Shown: one piece after another, positions 1 to 7,877 of the stretch
How the letters are laid out: every line of letters starts with the position of its first letter
How positions within the stretch are numbered: the first letter of the stretch is position 1
Origin: Ruminococcus flavefaciens
Lineage (GTDB): Bacteria; Bacillota; Clostridia; Oscillospirales; Ruminococcaceae
Assembly: GCA_002373775.1 (NCBI GenBank)
Contig: DFJW01000078.1
Location: 1-47,404, forward strand
Direction: 5' to 3'
DNA length: 47,404 bases
Program-made: the position numbers and the translations under genes
Notes under the pieces: generated by a model
What the model saw: only the letters and a program-made list of their open reading frames with translations
What the model was told of the DNA's origin: nothing
Databases searched by the model: none

Positions 1-2066
1 AGTATGAGATATTCCTCAAATGGGATCCTTCCAACGCAAAGGATAATTCCCAGGAGGGCAAGACAGACAACGTTTATATCGACTGCTATACTCTCGAAGG
101 CAAAAGGCTCTGGCGCGTTGATCTCGGACAGAATATCCGTGCAGGTCAGCACTATACTCAGATGTGCGTTGCCGATTTCGATTGCGACGGCAAGGCTGAA
201 CTCATCACCAAGACAGCTGACGGCTCCAAGGACGGCACCGGCAAGACTATCGGCAGCGCCGGCAAGAACTATGCCAACGGCAAAGGCTACATCCTTGACG
301 GTCCTGAATACCTGTCACTGTTCGACGGACAGACCGGCAAATGTCTCGACACTATAGACTTCCCTGTCCCCCGCGGAAAAGTCAGTGACTGGGGCGATAA
401 CTACGGCAACCGCGTTGACCGCATGAACAGCGGTATCGCTTATCTTGACGGCGTTCATCCCTCAGCACTGTACGGACGCGGATACTACACCCGTCTCACA
501 TGGTCGGCTATTGATGTAAAGGACGGCAAGCTCGTCAAGCGCTGGGTATTCGATACCGGCAACAACAGGAACACTCCCGGCTGGGGATGCGGCAACCATA
601 ATGTAATGGTGGCTGACTGTGATAATGACGGAAAACAAGAAGTATTCACAGGTGCAAACTGTATAGATGACAACGGAAAACTTCTCTGGACTTCAGGTGA
701 CCTCCACGGCGATGCAATGCACGTCGGCGATCTTATCCCCGACCGCGAAGGTCTTGAGGTATGGCAGTGTCATGAGGATAAGCCTTACGGCGAAAGCTGC
801 TATGATGCAAAGACCGGCAAGAAGATCTTCCATATCAACAACACCAAGGATACTGGACGCTGCTGTGCTGACAACGTATGGGCTGGAAATAAGGGCGCTG
901 AATTCTGGGGCGCTGCTGACGGAAATGTTTACAACTCAGCAGGCAAAAAGATCGGCGGCACACGTCCTGCACAGAACTTCCTTATCTACTGGGACGGTGA
1001 CCTTGAGCGTGAGATACTCGACGGAAACAAGATCTCAAAAATGAACGGCGCTGACAAGATAGACCGTATATTCACCGCAAACGGATGCGGCTCAAACAAC
1101 AGTTCAAAATCCGTGCCCTGCATGACTGTTGACCTCTTCGGCGACTGGAGAGAAGAACTCATACTCAGGACAGATGACAATACCAAACTCCGTATCTGGT
1201 GTACAACAAGCACCACCAAAGTCAGACTTACTACTCTGATGCACGACATGCAGTACCGTGCACAGAACTGCTGCCAGCAGTCTTCATACAATCAGCCGCC
1301 TCATGTCAGCTACTATCTCGGAAGCGACGCTCCCCTGCCGGCAAGACCTAAGGTGCTGCTGAACAACAAACCTGCCTCCACTGACATTCCATATACACAG
1401 CCTGATCCCGAACCGGATCCGCAGCCGGATACTGGTATCATTGACGGAGAAATATACACATTCCGCAACGCAGCCAGTGACCTATACCTGAATGCTGAGG
1501 GCAATGCCGCAAATAATACCAATGTCGGACTATCCCCTAATTCCGGCACGCAGAATCAGTTCAAGGCTGTATCCGCAGGAAACGGATACTTCTACCTTGT
1601 ATCTCAGCTCGGCGGCAAGGACGCCTTTGCACTGGACGTTCACGCCAAAAAAACTGAGGACGGCACAAACATCGAACTTTACACATTCAACAAAGGTGAT
1701 AATCAGCAATACAGATTCGTAAAGAACGATGACGGTACATTCACAATAACCACAAAGATATCCGGCGACAGATCGTGCATTTCAGCTGCCGGCGGCGGAA
1801 ATGATGCTCAGGAATGGGCTGTCAGCGGAGGAAAAGAACAGAGCTGGTATGTCGTTGCTGCCAAGGATACACCTCAGCAGGATATCATCACAGGCGATGT
1901 GAACAAAGACGGCGCGTTCAGTGTTTCTGACGTTGTGCTGCTCCAGAAATGGCTGCTTGGAGATCCGGCGGCTGCACTTGCCGACTGGAAAGCAGCTGAT
2001 CTTTGCGAAGACGGAAAACTTGATATTTTCGATCTCTGCGCAATGAAAAAGAAACTCATGGCATGA
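1..2066 (+). CDS. Rhamnogalacturonan lyase (PL11) with ricin-like module and dockerin, 5' truncated by window edge
   Basis: The frame is open from base 3 to the stop at 2064-2066, so the N-terminus lies outside the window. The visible start (EIFLKWDPSNAKDN..., then VADFDCDGKAELI) is typical of polysaccharide lyase family 11, the YesW/YesX type beta-propeller enzymes that cleave the rhamnose-galacturonate backbone of pectin; repeated DxDxDGxxE-like calcium loops (FDCDGKAE, CDNDGKQE, DLFGDWREE) are present. After a Pro/Asp linker (about 1400-1440) comes a ricin-type beta-trefoil module (about 1450-1860) likely to bind sugar. The C-terminus is a type I dockerin with two segments, GDVNKDGAFSVSDVVLLQKWLLG and ADLCEDGKLDIFDLCAMKKKL. 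This implies secretion and attachment to a cellulosome scaffold. PL11 and dockerin assignments are secure; the sugar ligand of the trefoil is inferred. Confidence 0.93.
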   Translation, partial: YEIFLKWDPSNAKDNSQEGKTDNVYIDCYTLEGKRLWRVDLGQNIRAGQHYTQMCVADFDCDGKAELITKTADGSKDGTGKTIGSAGKNYANGKGYILDGPEYLSLFDGQTGKCLDTIDFPVPRGKVSDWGDNYGNRVDRMNSGIAYLDGVHPSALYGRGYYTRLTWSAIDVKDGKLVKRWVFDTGNNRNTPGWGCGNHNVMVADCDNDGKQEVFTGANCIDDNGKLLWTSGDLHGDAMHVGDLIPDREGLEVWQCHEDKPYGESCYDAKTGKKIFHINNTKDTGRCCADNVWAGNKGAEFWGAADGNVYNSAGKKIGGTRPAQNFLIYWDGDLEREILDGNKISKMNGADKIDRIFTANGCGSNNSSKSVPCMTVDLFGDWREELILRTDDNTKLRIWCTTSTTKVRLTTLMHDMQYRAQNCCQQSSYNQPPHVSYYLGSDAPLPARPKVLLNNKPASTDIPYTQPDPEPDPQPDTGIIDGEIYTFRNAASDLYLNAEGNAANNTNVGLSPNSGTQNQFKAVSAGNGYFYLVSQLGGKDAFALDVHAKKTEDGTNIELYTFNKGDNQQYRFVKNDDGTFTITTKISGDRSCISAAGGGNDAQEWAVSGGKEQSWYVVAAKDTPQQDIITGDVNKDGAFSVSDVVLLQKWLLGDPAAALADWKAADLCEDGKLDIFDLCAMKKKLMA

Positions 2067-2142
2067 TGACATCTGCTGTACGGAAGATCTATGAGAGGAC
2101 TGCACAGCTGATACACAGAACTGAAACAGCATGCAGATGACC

Positions 2143-2190
2143 TGCCCCGGAGTGATCTTATAAACGGATCACTCCGGGGCATGCCGCTTT
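2143..2190 (+). terminator. Strong intrinsic terminator after the lyase gene
   Basis: A perfect 15-bp inverted repeat (TGCCCCGGAGTGATC at 2143-2157 with its complement at 2167-2181) with a 9-base loop is followed by CTTTTA, fitting a rho-independent terminator. It lies 77 bases past the stop codon. Confidence 0.85.
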
Positions 2191-2232
2191 TATACGGTAA
2201 TTCTGTGATGACAGCAGACCTTTCAGCGTCTC

Positions 2233-2261
2233 TTGCTATTCTCGCGGTTTCATGGTATAAT
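2233..2261 (+). promoter_or_regulatory. Sigma-A-type promoter of the LysR gene
   Basis: TTGCTA (2233-2238), a 17-base spacer and TATAAT (2256-2261) precede the AAGGAG ribosome site and the ATG at 2304. Confidence 0.65.
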
Positions 2262-2303
2262 AATGTATAATTTATTATTCTGTACAGACCAAGGAGCAGA
2301 ATT

Positions 2304-3191
2304 ATGGAACTGAGATCGCTTGAATACTTTCTGACAGTAGTTCGTGAAGAGAATATATCAAGAGCTGCTGAGATACTCCACCTTACACAGCCAACACTCA
2401 GCAGACAAATGAAAGAACTTGAAAATGAACTGCATACCACCCTGTTTATCCGCGGAAAACGACTCACTCTGACAGATTCCGGAGTCATGCTCCGCAGAAG
2501 GGCTGAAGAAGTCGTATCGCTGATACACAAGATAGACAGCGAATTCCAGGAACAGGAAGAACTAAGCGGCGTCATTTCCATAGGAAGCGGCGGACTAATG
2601 GCGGCAAAGATGCTCCCTGATCTTATCGCTCATTTCCACGAACGCTACCCTCTTGTCAGCTTTGATATCATTACCGGGAACGCCGACAATATCAAGGAAA
2701 AACTCGAACACGGCATACTTGATTTCGGTTTCCTTTTAGAACCGGTAGATATCGAAAAATTCGAGTACATCCGCCTTCCGGTCAAAGAAGTCTGGGGCGT
2801 GCTCCTGCCTGCGGATCATGAACTCGCGTCGGGAAATGCTGTTGACCGCGAACAGCTGAGGGCACTTCCGCTCATCGTCACGAGCAGGAATGCACTGAAA
2901 AGCGAGATAGAGGAATGGCTCGGTCATCCTATCTCGGAACTTGAGATCATCGCAACTCACAACCTTATCAACAATGCTGCACCTCTTGCCGAAAAAGGCT
3001 TAGCAGGCGTACTGACGATCGAAGGGGCTGTGGAAATGCTGGATCCTGCGCGATTTGCGTTCAGACCTCTCACACCCGAACTGAAAATGACTTCTGTCAT
3101 CGCATGGAAAAAACTAAGTCCCTATTCCGGTGCTGCCGGTAAATTCCTTGAATATGTAAAAACCATACATTCAGAGCATACAAAAGTATAA
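2304..3191 (+). CDS. LysR-family transcriptional regulator
   Basis: The 295-residue product has the classic LysR N-terminal winged helix-turn-helix (MELRSLEYFLTVVREENISRAAEILHLTQPTLSRQMKELENEL, with LxRGKR-LTLTDSG following at about residues 50-65). The effector-binding periplasmic-protein-like domain fills the rest, beginning SGVISIGSGG near residue 92. LysR proteins bind DNA as tetramers and respond to small ligands. It is transcribed in the same direction as the redox genes from 3277 on, with 85 bases and a separate promoter between them, so it is likely to control that run, but the ligand cannot be read from sequence. Length is normal for the family. The start at 2304 has an AAGGAG ribosome site 9 bases upstream. 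Confidence 0.93.
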   Translation: MELRSLEYFLTVVREENISRAAEILHLTQPTLSRQMKELENELHTTLFIRGKRLTLTDSGVMLRRRAEEVVSLIHKIDSEFQEQEELSGVISIGSGGLMAAKMLPDLIAHFHERYPLVSFDIITGNADNIKEKLEHGILDFGFLLEPVDIEKFEYIRLPVKEVWGVLLPADHELASGNAVDREQLRALPLIVTSRNALKSEIEEWLGHPISELEIIATHNLINNAAPLAEKGLAGVLTIEGAVEMLDPARFAFRPLTPELKMTSVIAWKKLSPYSGAAGKFLEYVKTIHSEHTKV

Positions 3192-3202
3192 AATATAAGT
3201 AT

Positions 3203-3231
3203 TTTACATAGTCAAAAGAATATGCTATAAT
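3203..3231 (+). promoter_or_regulatory. Promoter of the redox gene run
   Basis: TTTACA (3203-3208), 17-base spacer, TATAAT (3226-3231). It begins 12 bases after the LysR stop codon and drives the genes from 3277 onward. Confidence 0.75.
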
Positions 3232-3262
3232 GAGTACAGTACATGAGACTGTACTCTTTTTT
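3232..3262 (+). promoter_or_regulatory. Palindrome at the transcription start: operator or attenuator
   Basis: GAGTACAGT (3232-3240) and its exact complement ACTGTACTC (3248-3256) flank a 7-base spacer, and six T residues follow (3257-3262). The arms begin directly after the -10 box, so the probable start of transcription is inside the palindrome. That favours an operator for a dimeric repressor. The T run also makes it look like a terminator, which could act on transcripts reading through from the LysR gene. Confidence 0.6.
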
Positions 3263-3276
3263 GCGGAGGTGATCGG

Positions 3277-3516
3277 ATGGAAGTAGCGATACCTGAAATA
3301 GCTGACAGTGAACTTGCAGATGCACTGAAACTCTCGGGGATGACCGATGAACAGCTGGAACTGTTCCTTGAACAATGTGAAAATAATTGCGGCTGTGCAG
3401 AAAAGATCCGTATCCTGCGTGCTGCAAGAAGGTCGCTCCTCGATGCGATCCACAGAGAACAGGCAGTCCTCGACAGACTTGATTATCTGATCTGGTGTAC
3501 AGAAAACAAAAAATAA
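3277..3516 (+). CDS. Small protein resembling the C-terminal helices of MerR regulators, without DNA-binding domain
   Basis: This 79-residue ORF has a GGAGGT ribosome site six bases before its ATG. Its sequence DALKLSGMTDEQLELFLEQ followed by ILRAARRSLLDAIHREQAVLDRLDYLIW reads like the linker and dimerisation coiled coil of MerR-family regulators, where the pattern LDxLDYxI closes the helix. The MerR helix-turn-helix is absent, and no in-frame remnant of it lies upstream because the promoter and palindrome occupy that space. It may be a stand-alone helical protein, a dimerisation partner for a full-length MerR protein elsewhere, or a decayed regulator. A CxC pair (NCGCAEK) in mid-protein could bind metal or sense thiols. 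The resemblance is my reading by eye. Confidence 0.6.
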   Translation: MEVAIPEIADSELADALKLSGMTDEQLELFLEQCENNCGCAEKIRILRAARRSLLDAIHREQAVLDRLDYLIWCTENKK

Positions 3517-3536
3517 TATTTACGGAGGGATCTTTT

Positions 3537-4019
3537 ATGAGCAGAACATTAGTAGCATACTTTTCAGCAAGCGGCGTGACCGCTTCACTTGCAGAAAAAC
3601 TCGCAGAAGCAGCAGGTGCGGATATCTATGAGATAAAACCGGCTGTGCCTTACACAGATGCCGATCTCAACTGGCAGGACAAGAACAGCAGAAGTTCCGT
3701 CGAGATGAATGACAAGAAGTTCCGCCCGGCTATCGCTGACACAGATGCGGACATCGCCGGATACGACACCATACTGCTCGGGTTCCCGATATGGTGGTAT
3801 GTTGCTCCGACTATTGTGAATACATTCCTTGAGTCCTATGATTTTTCAGGCAAGACCATAATCCTCTTTGCCACTTCCGGTTCAAGCGGAATGGGCAGAT
3901 CAGCTGAGGAACTTCGTCCGAGCGTTTCGGAGTCTGCTGTTATAAAGGACGGAAAGCGCTTCAGCGCAGGAACATCAGCAGCGGAACTGAAAAACTGGAT
4001 CAGCTCTCTCGGCATATAA
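3537..4019 (+). CDS. Flavodoxin
   Basis: A 160-residue FMN-binding electron carrier. The start at 3537 is chosen over an in-frame upstream ATG at 3495 because ACGGAGGGATC sits just before it and the protein then opens with the standard strand-loop MSRTLVAYFSASGVTASLAEKLAEAAGADIYEI. The phosphate-binding loop is FSASGVTAS (about residues 8-16). The segment LLGFPIWWYVAPTIVNTFLE (about 80-100) is the flavin-stacking region of the flavodoxin_4 type. It belongs to the redox run (3277-6048), with 13 bases to the next gene. Such flavodoxins often serve as low-potential donors or quinone reductases in Firmicutes; the partner here is unknown. Confidence 0.9.
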   Translation: MSRTLVAYFSASGVTASLAEKLAEAAGADIYEIKPAVPYTDADLNWQDKNSRSSVEMNDKKFRPAIADTDADIAGYDTILLGFPIWWYVAPTIVNTFLESYDFSGKTIILFATSGSSGMGRSAEELRPSVSESAVIKDGKRFSAGTSAAELKNWISSLGI

Positions 4020-4032
4020 GGAGGTAACAGAA

Positions 4033-4374
4033 ATGACTGAAAAGATAGTACAGACCGCAGGAAGAGATGCTCTTGGCGAATTCGCCCCTGATTTCGCCCA
4101 CTTCAACGATGACGTGCTCTTCGGCGAAAACTGGAACAATACCGATATAGACCTCAAAACAAGAAGCATTATCACTGTTGTTGCTCTTATGTCACAGGGA
4201 GTGACGGATAATTCTATCCGCTACCACATCATGAACGCCAGAAATCACGGCGTATCTCAGAAGGAAATGGCTGCTGTCATCACACATACCGCTTTCTATG
4301 CCGGCTGGCCTCACGCTTGGGCAGTATTCAATATAGCCAAGGAAGTATATTCAACACCTGACAAGGAGGAATGA
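4033..4374 (+). CDS. Carboxymuconolactone decarboxylase / AhpD-like protein
   Basis: The 113-residue product is of the carboxymuconolactone decarboxylase-like fold. It shows RSIITVVALMSQGVTDNSIRYHIMNARNHGVSQKEMAAVITHTAFYAGWPHAWAVFNIAKEVY, the usual all-helical repeat with the GxP motif AGWPHA. The CxxC of true AhpD peroxidase-reducing proteins is absent, so a plain alkylhydroperoxidase role is doubtful; it fits the decarboxylase-like or unknown oxidoreductase branch. Its stop overlaps the next gene by 4 bases (ATGA type), indicating translational coupling with the cupin gene. AhpD-like plus cupin pairs adjacent to LysR regulators are common in Firmicutes. Confidence 0.87.
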   Translation: MTEKIVQTAGRDALGEFAPDFAHFNDDVLFGENWNNTDIDLKTRSIITVVALMSQGVTDNSIRYHIMNARNHGVSQKEMAAVITHTAFYAGWPHAWAVFNIAKEVYSTPDKEE

Positions 4375-4796
4375 ACATGAAACTTGATGAGATAAGAGAA
4401 AGCTCAATTTTCCCTGTTGGCGGAGAGAACAAAGACTATGCACAGTATTTCGTCGGCACAAGCTACCTTAACATGATAAGCCTTGAACAGGTCATCATCG
4501 GAAATGTCACTTTTGAACCTGCTTGCAGGAACAACTGGCATATACATCATGCCGACAAGGGCGGCGGTCAGATGCTGCTCGTTACAGCCGGCCGAGGCTA
4601 TTATCAGGAATGGGGCAAAGAAGCGCGTGAACTCCGTGCCGGAGATATCGTTCATATCCCTGCCAACGTAAAACACTGGCACGGTGCTGCACCGGACAGT
4701 GCATTCCAGCACCTTGCTATTGAAGTCCCCGGCGAAAACTGCTCAACAGAATGGTGCGAGCCTGTTTCCGATGAGGACTACGGCAAACTCAGATAA
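4371..4796 (+). CDS. Cupin-domain protein
   Basis: A 141-residue single-domain cupin. Motif 1 is seen in CRNNWHIHHADKGGGQMLLVTAGRGYYQEWG (His-x-His near residues 53-55, and Gly-rich turn), and motif 2 in RAGDIVHIPANVKHWHGAAPDSAFQHLAIEVP (His near residues 101-103). These residues normally bind a divalent metal. It begins inside the stop of the AhpD-like gene, so the two are co-translated. The function is not fixed by the sequence; similar small cupins paired with carboxymuconolactone decarboxylase-like proteins may act on the same unknown substrate. Confidence 0.9.
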   Translation: MNMKLDEIRESSIFPVGGENKDYAQYFVGTSYLNMISLEQVIIGNVTFEPACRNNWHIHHADKGGGQMLLVTAGRGYYQEWGKEARELRAGDIVHIPANVKHWHGAAPDSAFQHLAIEVPGENCSTEWCEPVSDEDYGKLR

Positions 4797-4823
4797 AATA
4801 TCCGGATCATTAAGGAGAATACT

Positions 4824-5456
4824 ATGAAAGTACTGATACTAAATGGCAGTCCGCATATCAATGGGAACACCTCCATTGCTGTAAAGGAACTTGTAAACAC
4901 TTTCGAAGCAGAAGGCATCGAAGCTGAGGTCTGTCAGATCGGAAACAAGGATATCAGAGGCTGTATCGCCTGCGGAAAATGCGGCGAACTCGGGCGCTGT
5001 GTATTCAATGATGCTGTCAACGAAATAGCTGAAAAATTCCGTGAAGCAGACGGACTTATTGCGGCTTCCCCTGTGTATTATGCTTCGGCGAATGCCACTC
5101 TCGTCGCTTGTCTTGACAGACTGTTCTACAGCACCGGTTTCAACAAGACCATGAAGGTCGGCGCAAGCGTTGTAGTTGCAAGACGCGGAGGATGTTCTGC
5201 GACATTCGATGAACTGAACAAATACTTCACTATCTCAGGCATGCCCGTTGCTTCCAGTACATACTGGAACTGCGTTCACGGCAGAGAAGCCGGCGATGCT
5301 GCTTTCGATGCAGAAGGTTTGCAGACAATGCGTTCCCTTGCAAGGAATATGAGCTTTCTCATGAAATCCATAGCCCTTGGCAGAGAAAAGTTCGGCATCC
5401 CCGAAAAAGAGCCATGGCAGCCCACCCATTTCATAAGAGACGATCTGAAACAATAA
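4824..5456 (+). CDS. NAD(P)H-dependent FMN reductase family (iron-sulfur flavoprotein-like)
   Basis: The 210-residue product starts with the flavodoxin-like strand and phosphate loop MKVLILNGSPHINGNTSIAVKELVNTFEAEG. IRGCIACGKCGELGRCVFND at about residues 45-65 is the Cys-rich segment (CxxCxxC...C) seen in NAD(P)H-dependent oxidoreductases related to archaeal iron-sulfur flavoproteins. DGLIAASPVYYASANATLVACLDRLFY (about 75-100) completes the FMN site. It likely reduces flavin or quinone-like electron acceptors. AAGGAG precedes the start by 8 bases. It belongs to the co-directional redox run controlled from 3203. Confidence 0.88.
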   Translation: MKVLILNGSPHINGNTSIAVKELVNTFEAEGIEAEVCQIGNKDIRGCIACGKCGELGRCVFNDAVNEIAEKFREADGLIAASPVYYASANATLVACLDRLFYSTGFNKTMKVGASVVVARRGGCSATFDELNKYFTISGMPVASSTYWNCVHGREAGDAAFDAEGLQTMRSLARNMSFLMKSIALGREKFGIPEKEPWQPTHFIRDDLKQ

Positions 5457-5475
5457 TATCAACGGAGGAATTATT

Positions 5476-6048
5476 ATGAGAAAAAATTTAGGAGTTCAGC
5501 CCGCACTTTTCCCTATGCCCGTCGCTATAATAGCGGCTTATGCTGCTGACGGAAGCATCTGCGCAATGAATGCCGCATGGGCACAGATATGTGACATGGA
5601 CAAGATCGCGCTGTTCATCGACGCTGACCACAAGACCACTAAGAACATCATGGAGACAAAGGCTTTCACAGTCAGCATTGCTGATGTTGCAAATATGGAA
5701 ACTGCCGACTTCTTCGGCATCGCTACCGGCAACAAGATGCCTGACAAGTTCGAGAGAAGCGGCTGCCATGCTGTGAAGAGCGAATTCGTAAATGCACCTG
5801 TCATCACCGAATACCCGGTAACAATAGAGTGTGAACTTGCAGAGGAGATAAATACTCCTAACATGCACGCTATTGTCGGAAAGATAGTCAATGTAAGCGC
5901 TGATGAAAGTGTTGTGGGCGACAAGGATAAGATACTTCCTGAAAAAGTGAACGCTCTTATCTTCGATCAGTACAGAAGCGGTTATTTCTCAGTGGGAGAA
6001 AAAGTCGGTCAGGCATGGAACGCCGGCGCCGGACTTATGAAAGGCTGA
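5476..6048 (+). CDS. Flavin reductase-like (split-barrel FMN-binding) protein
   Basis: This 190-residue protein has the flavin reductase-like domain. MRKNLGVQPALFPMPVAIIAAYAADGSICAMNAAWAQICD is the first strand pair, and the ALFIDADHKTTKNIMETKAFTVSIAD segment follows, as in the flavoredoxin/FlaR group. The last part (GEKVGQAWNAGAGLMKG) is the typical C-terminal end. It binds FMN and may accept electrons from the reductase encoded just upstream (19 bases away). It is the last gene of the run, closed by the terminator at 6059. Confidence 0.88.
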   Translation: MRKNLGVQPALFPMPVAIIAAYAADGSICAMNAAWAQICDMDKIALFIDADHKTTKNIMETKAFTVSIADVANMETADFFGIATGNKMPDKFERSGCHAVKSEFVNAPVITEYPVTIECELAEEINTPNMHAIVGKIVNVSADESVVGDKDKILPEKVNALIFDQYRSGYFSVGEKVGQAWNAGAGLMKG

Positions 6049-6058
6049 TAATATCCAA

Positions 6059-6095
6059 AACTCCTGCCGTCTGTAAAAACGGCAGGAGTTTTTTT
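6059..6095. terminator. Bidirectional terminator between redox run and thiopeptide operon
   Basis: A 12-bp perfect stem (AACTCCTGCCGT at 6059-6070 with 6079-6090) is followed by seven T on the plus strand. On the minus strand the same hairpin is followed by TTTT. It lies 11 bases past the plus-strand stop and 22 bases past the minus-strand stop, so it probably serves both converging transcripts. Confidence 0.85.
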
Positions 6096-6116
6096 GCTAT
6101 GTAATAAGCTTTATAT

Positions 6117-7877
6117 TCATCTTTTTGAAGATATGTAAGAGCGCACCTTATTGTAAATACCGTATACCGACTTATAGCAGCAGGATGTCTCGCTGCATCC
6201 GGAACAATCAAAGCATTTCAGCTCATATCCGGCAAGTATATCTCCGTCATTCAGGAATTTTCCGAACGCCTCATTCTGGGCATCAGAAAAATTCTTCTGC
6301 ATATAGCCTCTGATATACGCATCCTCTTTGCCTGAGCTTTTAAGTATGAGCCATATTGACAGCATGTTTATCATTACATCGTCCGAAGAACTGTAAAGCG
6401 GATACAGTGCTGAAAAAGCCTCCGGGAACATTCCGTTCCTGATATAGAGCGCAGAGATAAAAAGATCGGCAGGCATCTTGGAATAGCGGCTCGAAGCATA
6501 CATCGGTACAGGCAGAAAAGGCGCTATACTGCCTTTTCCGGCGGAATTCTCAGCTATGAAATCCCTCAGGAACTCTGTCTGCTCAAGTCCTATGCCGCTG
6601 ATATTCAAAAGCATACTGCGGACTTTGCTGAGCTTTACATGCCAGCTGATGCGTTCATCTGCGTCTGCATATATGAAACTCATGCCGGGAATGTATATCT
6701 GATAAGTCGGGAAGGATACAGCGGTCCAGTTATGGACATATGCACTGAAACCGTTCTCACGCAGGACTTCCTTTATCTCTGCAAGGTATTCCTCGTTGCT
6801 GGTGCCTTTGTAGTACCAGCCGCTGAAAGCTGTATCGCTCTCGCCGAACAAGCTGAGCGGATAATAGCCGTCTCCGTCATGGAGATTAGTCTCTATGTTG
6901 CGCCTGATGAATTTTGCGTCTTCCACATAGAATCTCTTCTTCAGCCAGTGCTTTGTTTTAAGGCTGCGTCCCTGGAACATCTCCGTGAGACAGCGTTCTG
7001 CGGCTATCCCGAGATCAGGGCTTGCTCCGAATTTTACAAAGTACTTTGCCGAACCGATGTCCCTGCATATCGCCGCTACTACCGGGTATTTCTTTCCCAG
7101 AGAGCAGTCCTTCAGTGTTATTACAACGCCGTGTTCTTCTATGGTCTTTATTATGCTGTCCAGTTTGGGATAGTTCTTTCCGATATAATCACGAGGTATA
7201 TCGGGCGGTGTTATCTTCTCCTCAATTATCTTCCGGTTCACATATCTTTCAAACAGTTCAGAGAATCCCTGCACCAGAGCCTCATCTCTCGTATTGCCGG
7301 CACACAGTCCGTTTGAACCGCACATGATATCCAGTGCTCTCAGCGGTATATCTGTGATCTCTCCGGTCGCAAATCCCTCAAACGGCACACAGCTTAGTTT
7401 TCCTTCATGTATTGCTGCCTCCGGATCTTCTTTGCTGAATATTCCTTCTATCTTTCTCAGCATATCATTCTTTTCACTGACATCCGGCACTATGCCGCCG
7501 AAAAGGTCGGCTATGAACGGCTCATCGCACTCTATATCATCTATCGGTCTCCATTTTTCATCCGGACTATATGTGAATCCGCCTTCAAGAGCGCATGGAT
7601 CCACCATCGGGATTGAGTATCTGAACAGTACCATCGACTGAAGTCTTTCCATAAGTTCGGCATATGCGCTGGCGAGTGCATACTGCTCGGAAAGTCCCTT
7701 GCCGTTTGAGAATATACATGTTCCGGCAATGCGCAGATTCAGCGAAAACAGGTTACCGTCCACTTCATTCCACTGCTGGACCGTCACGATCCCCAGTTCT
7801 GAAAGTATCCCCTGTATCCGGCTTATGGTCTCTTCCGGTGTAACGCTTTTGCCTTTGGTATCAAAATATCTGCTCAT
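6117..7877 (-). CDS. YcaO-domain protein, E. coli YcaO-like form (second cyclodehydratase or thioamidation candidate)
   Basis: The 586-residue product is a YcaO-fold ATP-using enzyme. Residues near 180-220 (CGSNGLCAGNTRDEALVQGFSELFERYVNRKI) carry the ATP-binding SNGxxAGNTxxEAxxQGxxExxERY pattern, and ERCLTEMFQGRSLK follows. Both stretches, and the total length, resemble E. coli YcaO more than typical azoline-forming cyclodehydratases. The C-terminus lacks the Pro-rich PxPxP tail and instead has a Cys cluster (CFDCSGCSETSCC) before the end. Its start overlaps the stop of the E1-like gene upstream by 4 bases, so the two proteins are probably partners. In the thiopeptide operon it could install a subset of azolines, or another backbone change such as a thioamide; no TfuA gene is present. 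It is the last gene of the operon. Confidence 0.85.
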   Translation of the reverse strand: MSRYFDTKGKSVTPEETISRIQGILSELGIVTVQQWNEVDGNLFSLNLRIAGTCIFSNGKGLSEQYALASAYAELMERLQSMVLFRYSIPMVDPCALEGGFTYSPDEKWRPIDDIECDEPFIADLFGGIVPDVSEKNDMLRKIEGIFSKEDPEAAIHEGKLSCVPFEGFATGEITDIPLRALDIMCGSNGLCAGNTRDEALVQGFSELFERYVNRKIIEEKITPPDIPRDYIGKNYPKLDSIIKTIEEHGVVITLKDCSLGKKYPVVAAICRDIGSAKYFVKFGASPDLGIAAERCLTEMFQGRSLKTKHWLKKRFYVEDAKFIRRNIETNLHDGDGYYPLSLFGESDTAFSGWYYKGTSNEEYLAEIKEVLRENGFSAYVHNWTAVSFPTYQIYIPGMSFIYADADERISWHVKLSKVRSMLLNISGIGLEQTEFLRDFIAENSAGKGSIAPFLPVPMYASSRYSKMPADLFISALYIRNGMFPEAFSALYPLYSSSDDVMINMLSIWLILKSSGKEDAYIRGYMQKNFSDAQNEAFGKFLNDGDILAGYELKCFDCSGCSETSCCYKSVYGIYNKVRSYISSKR

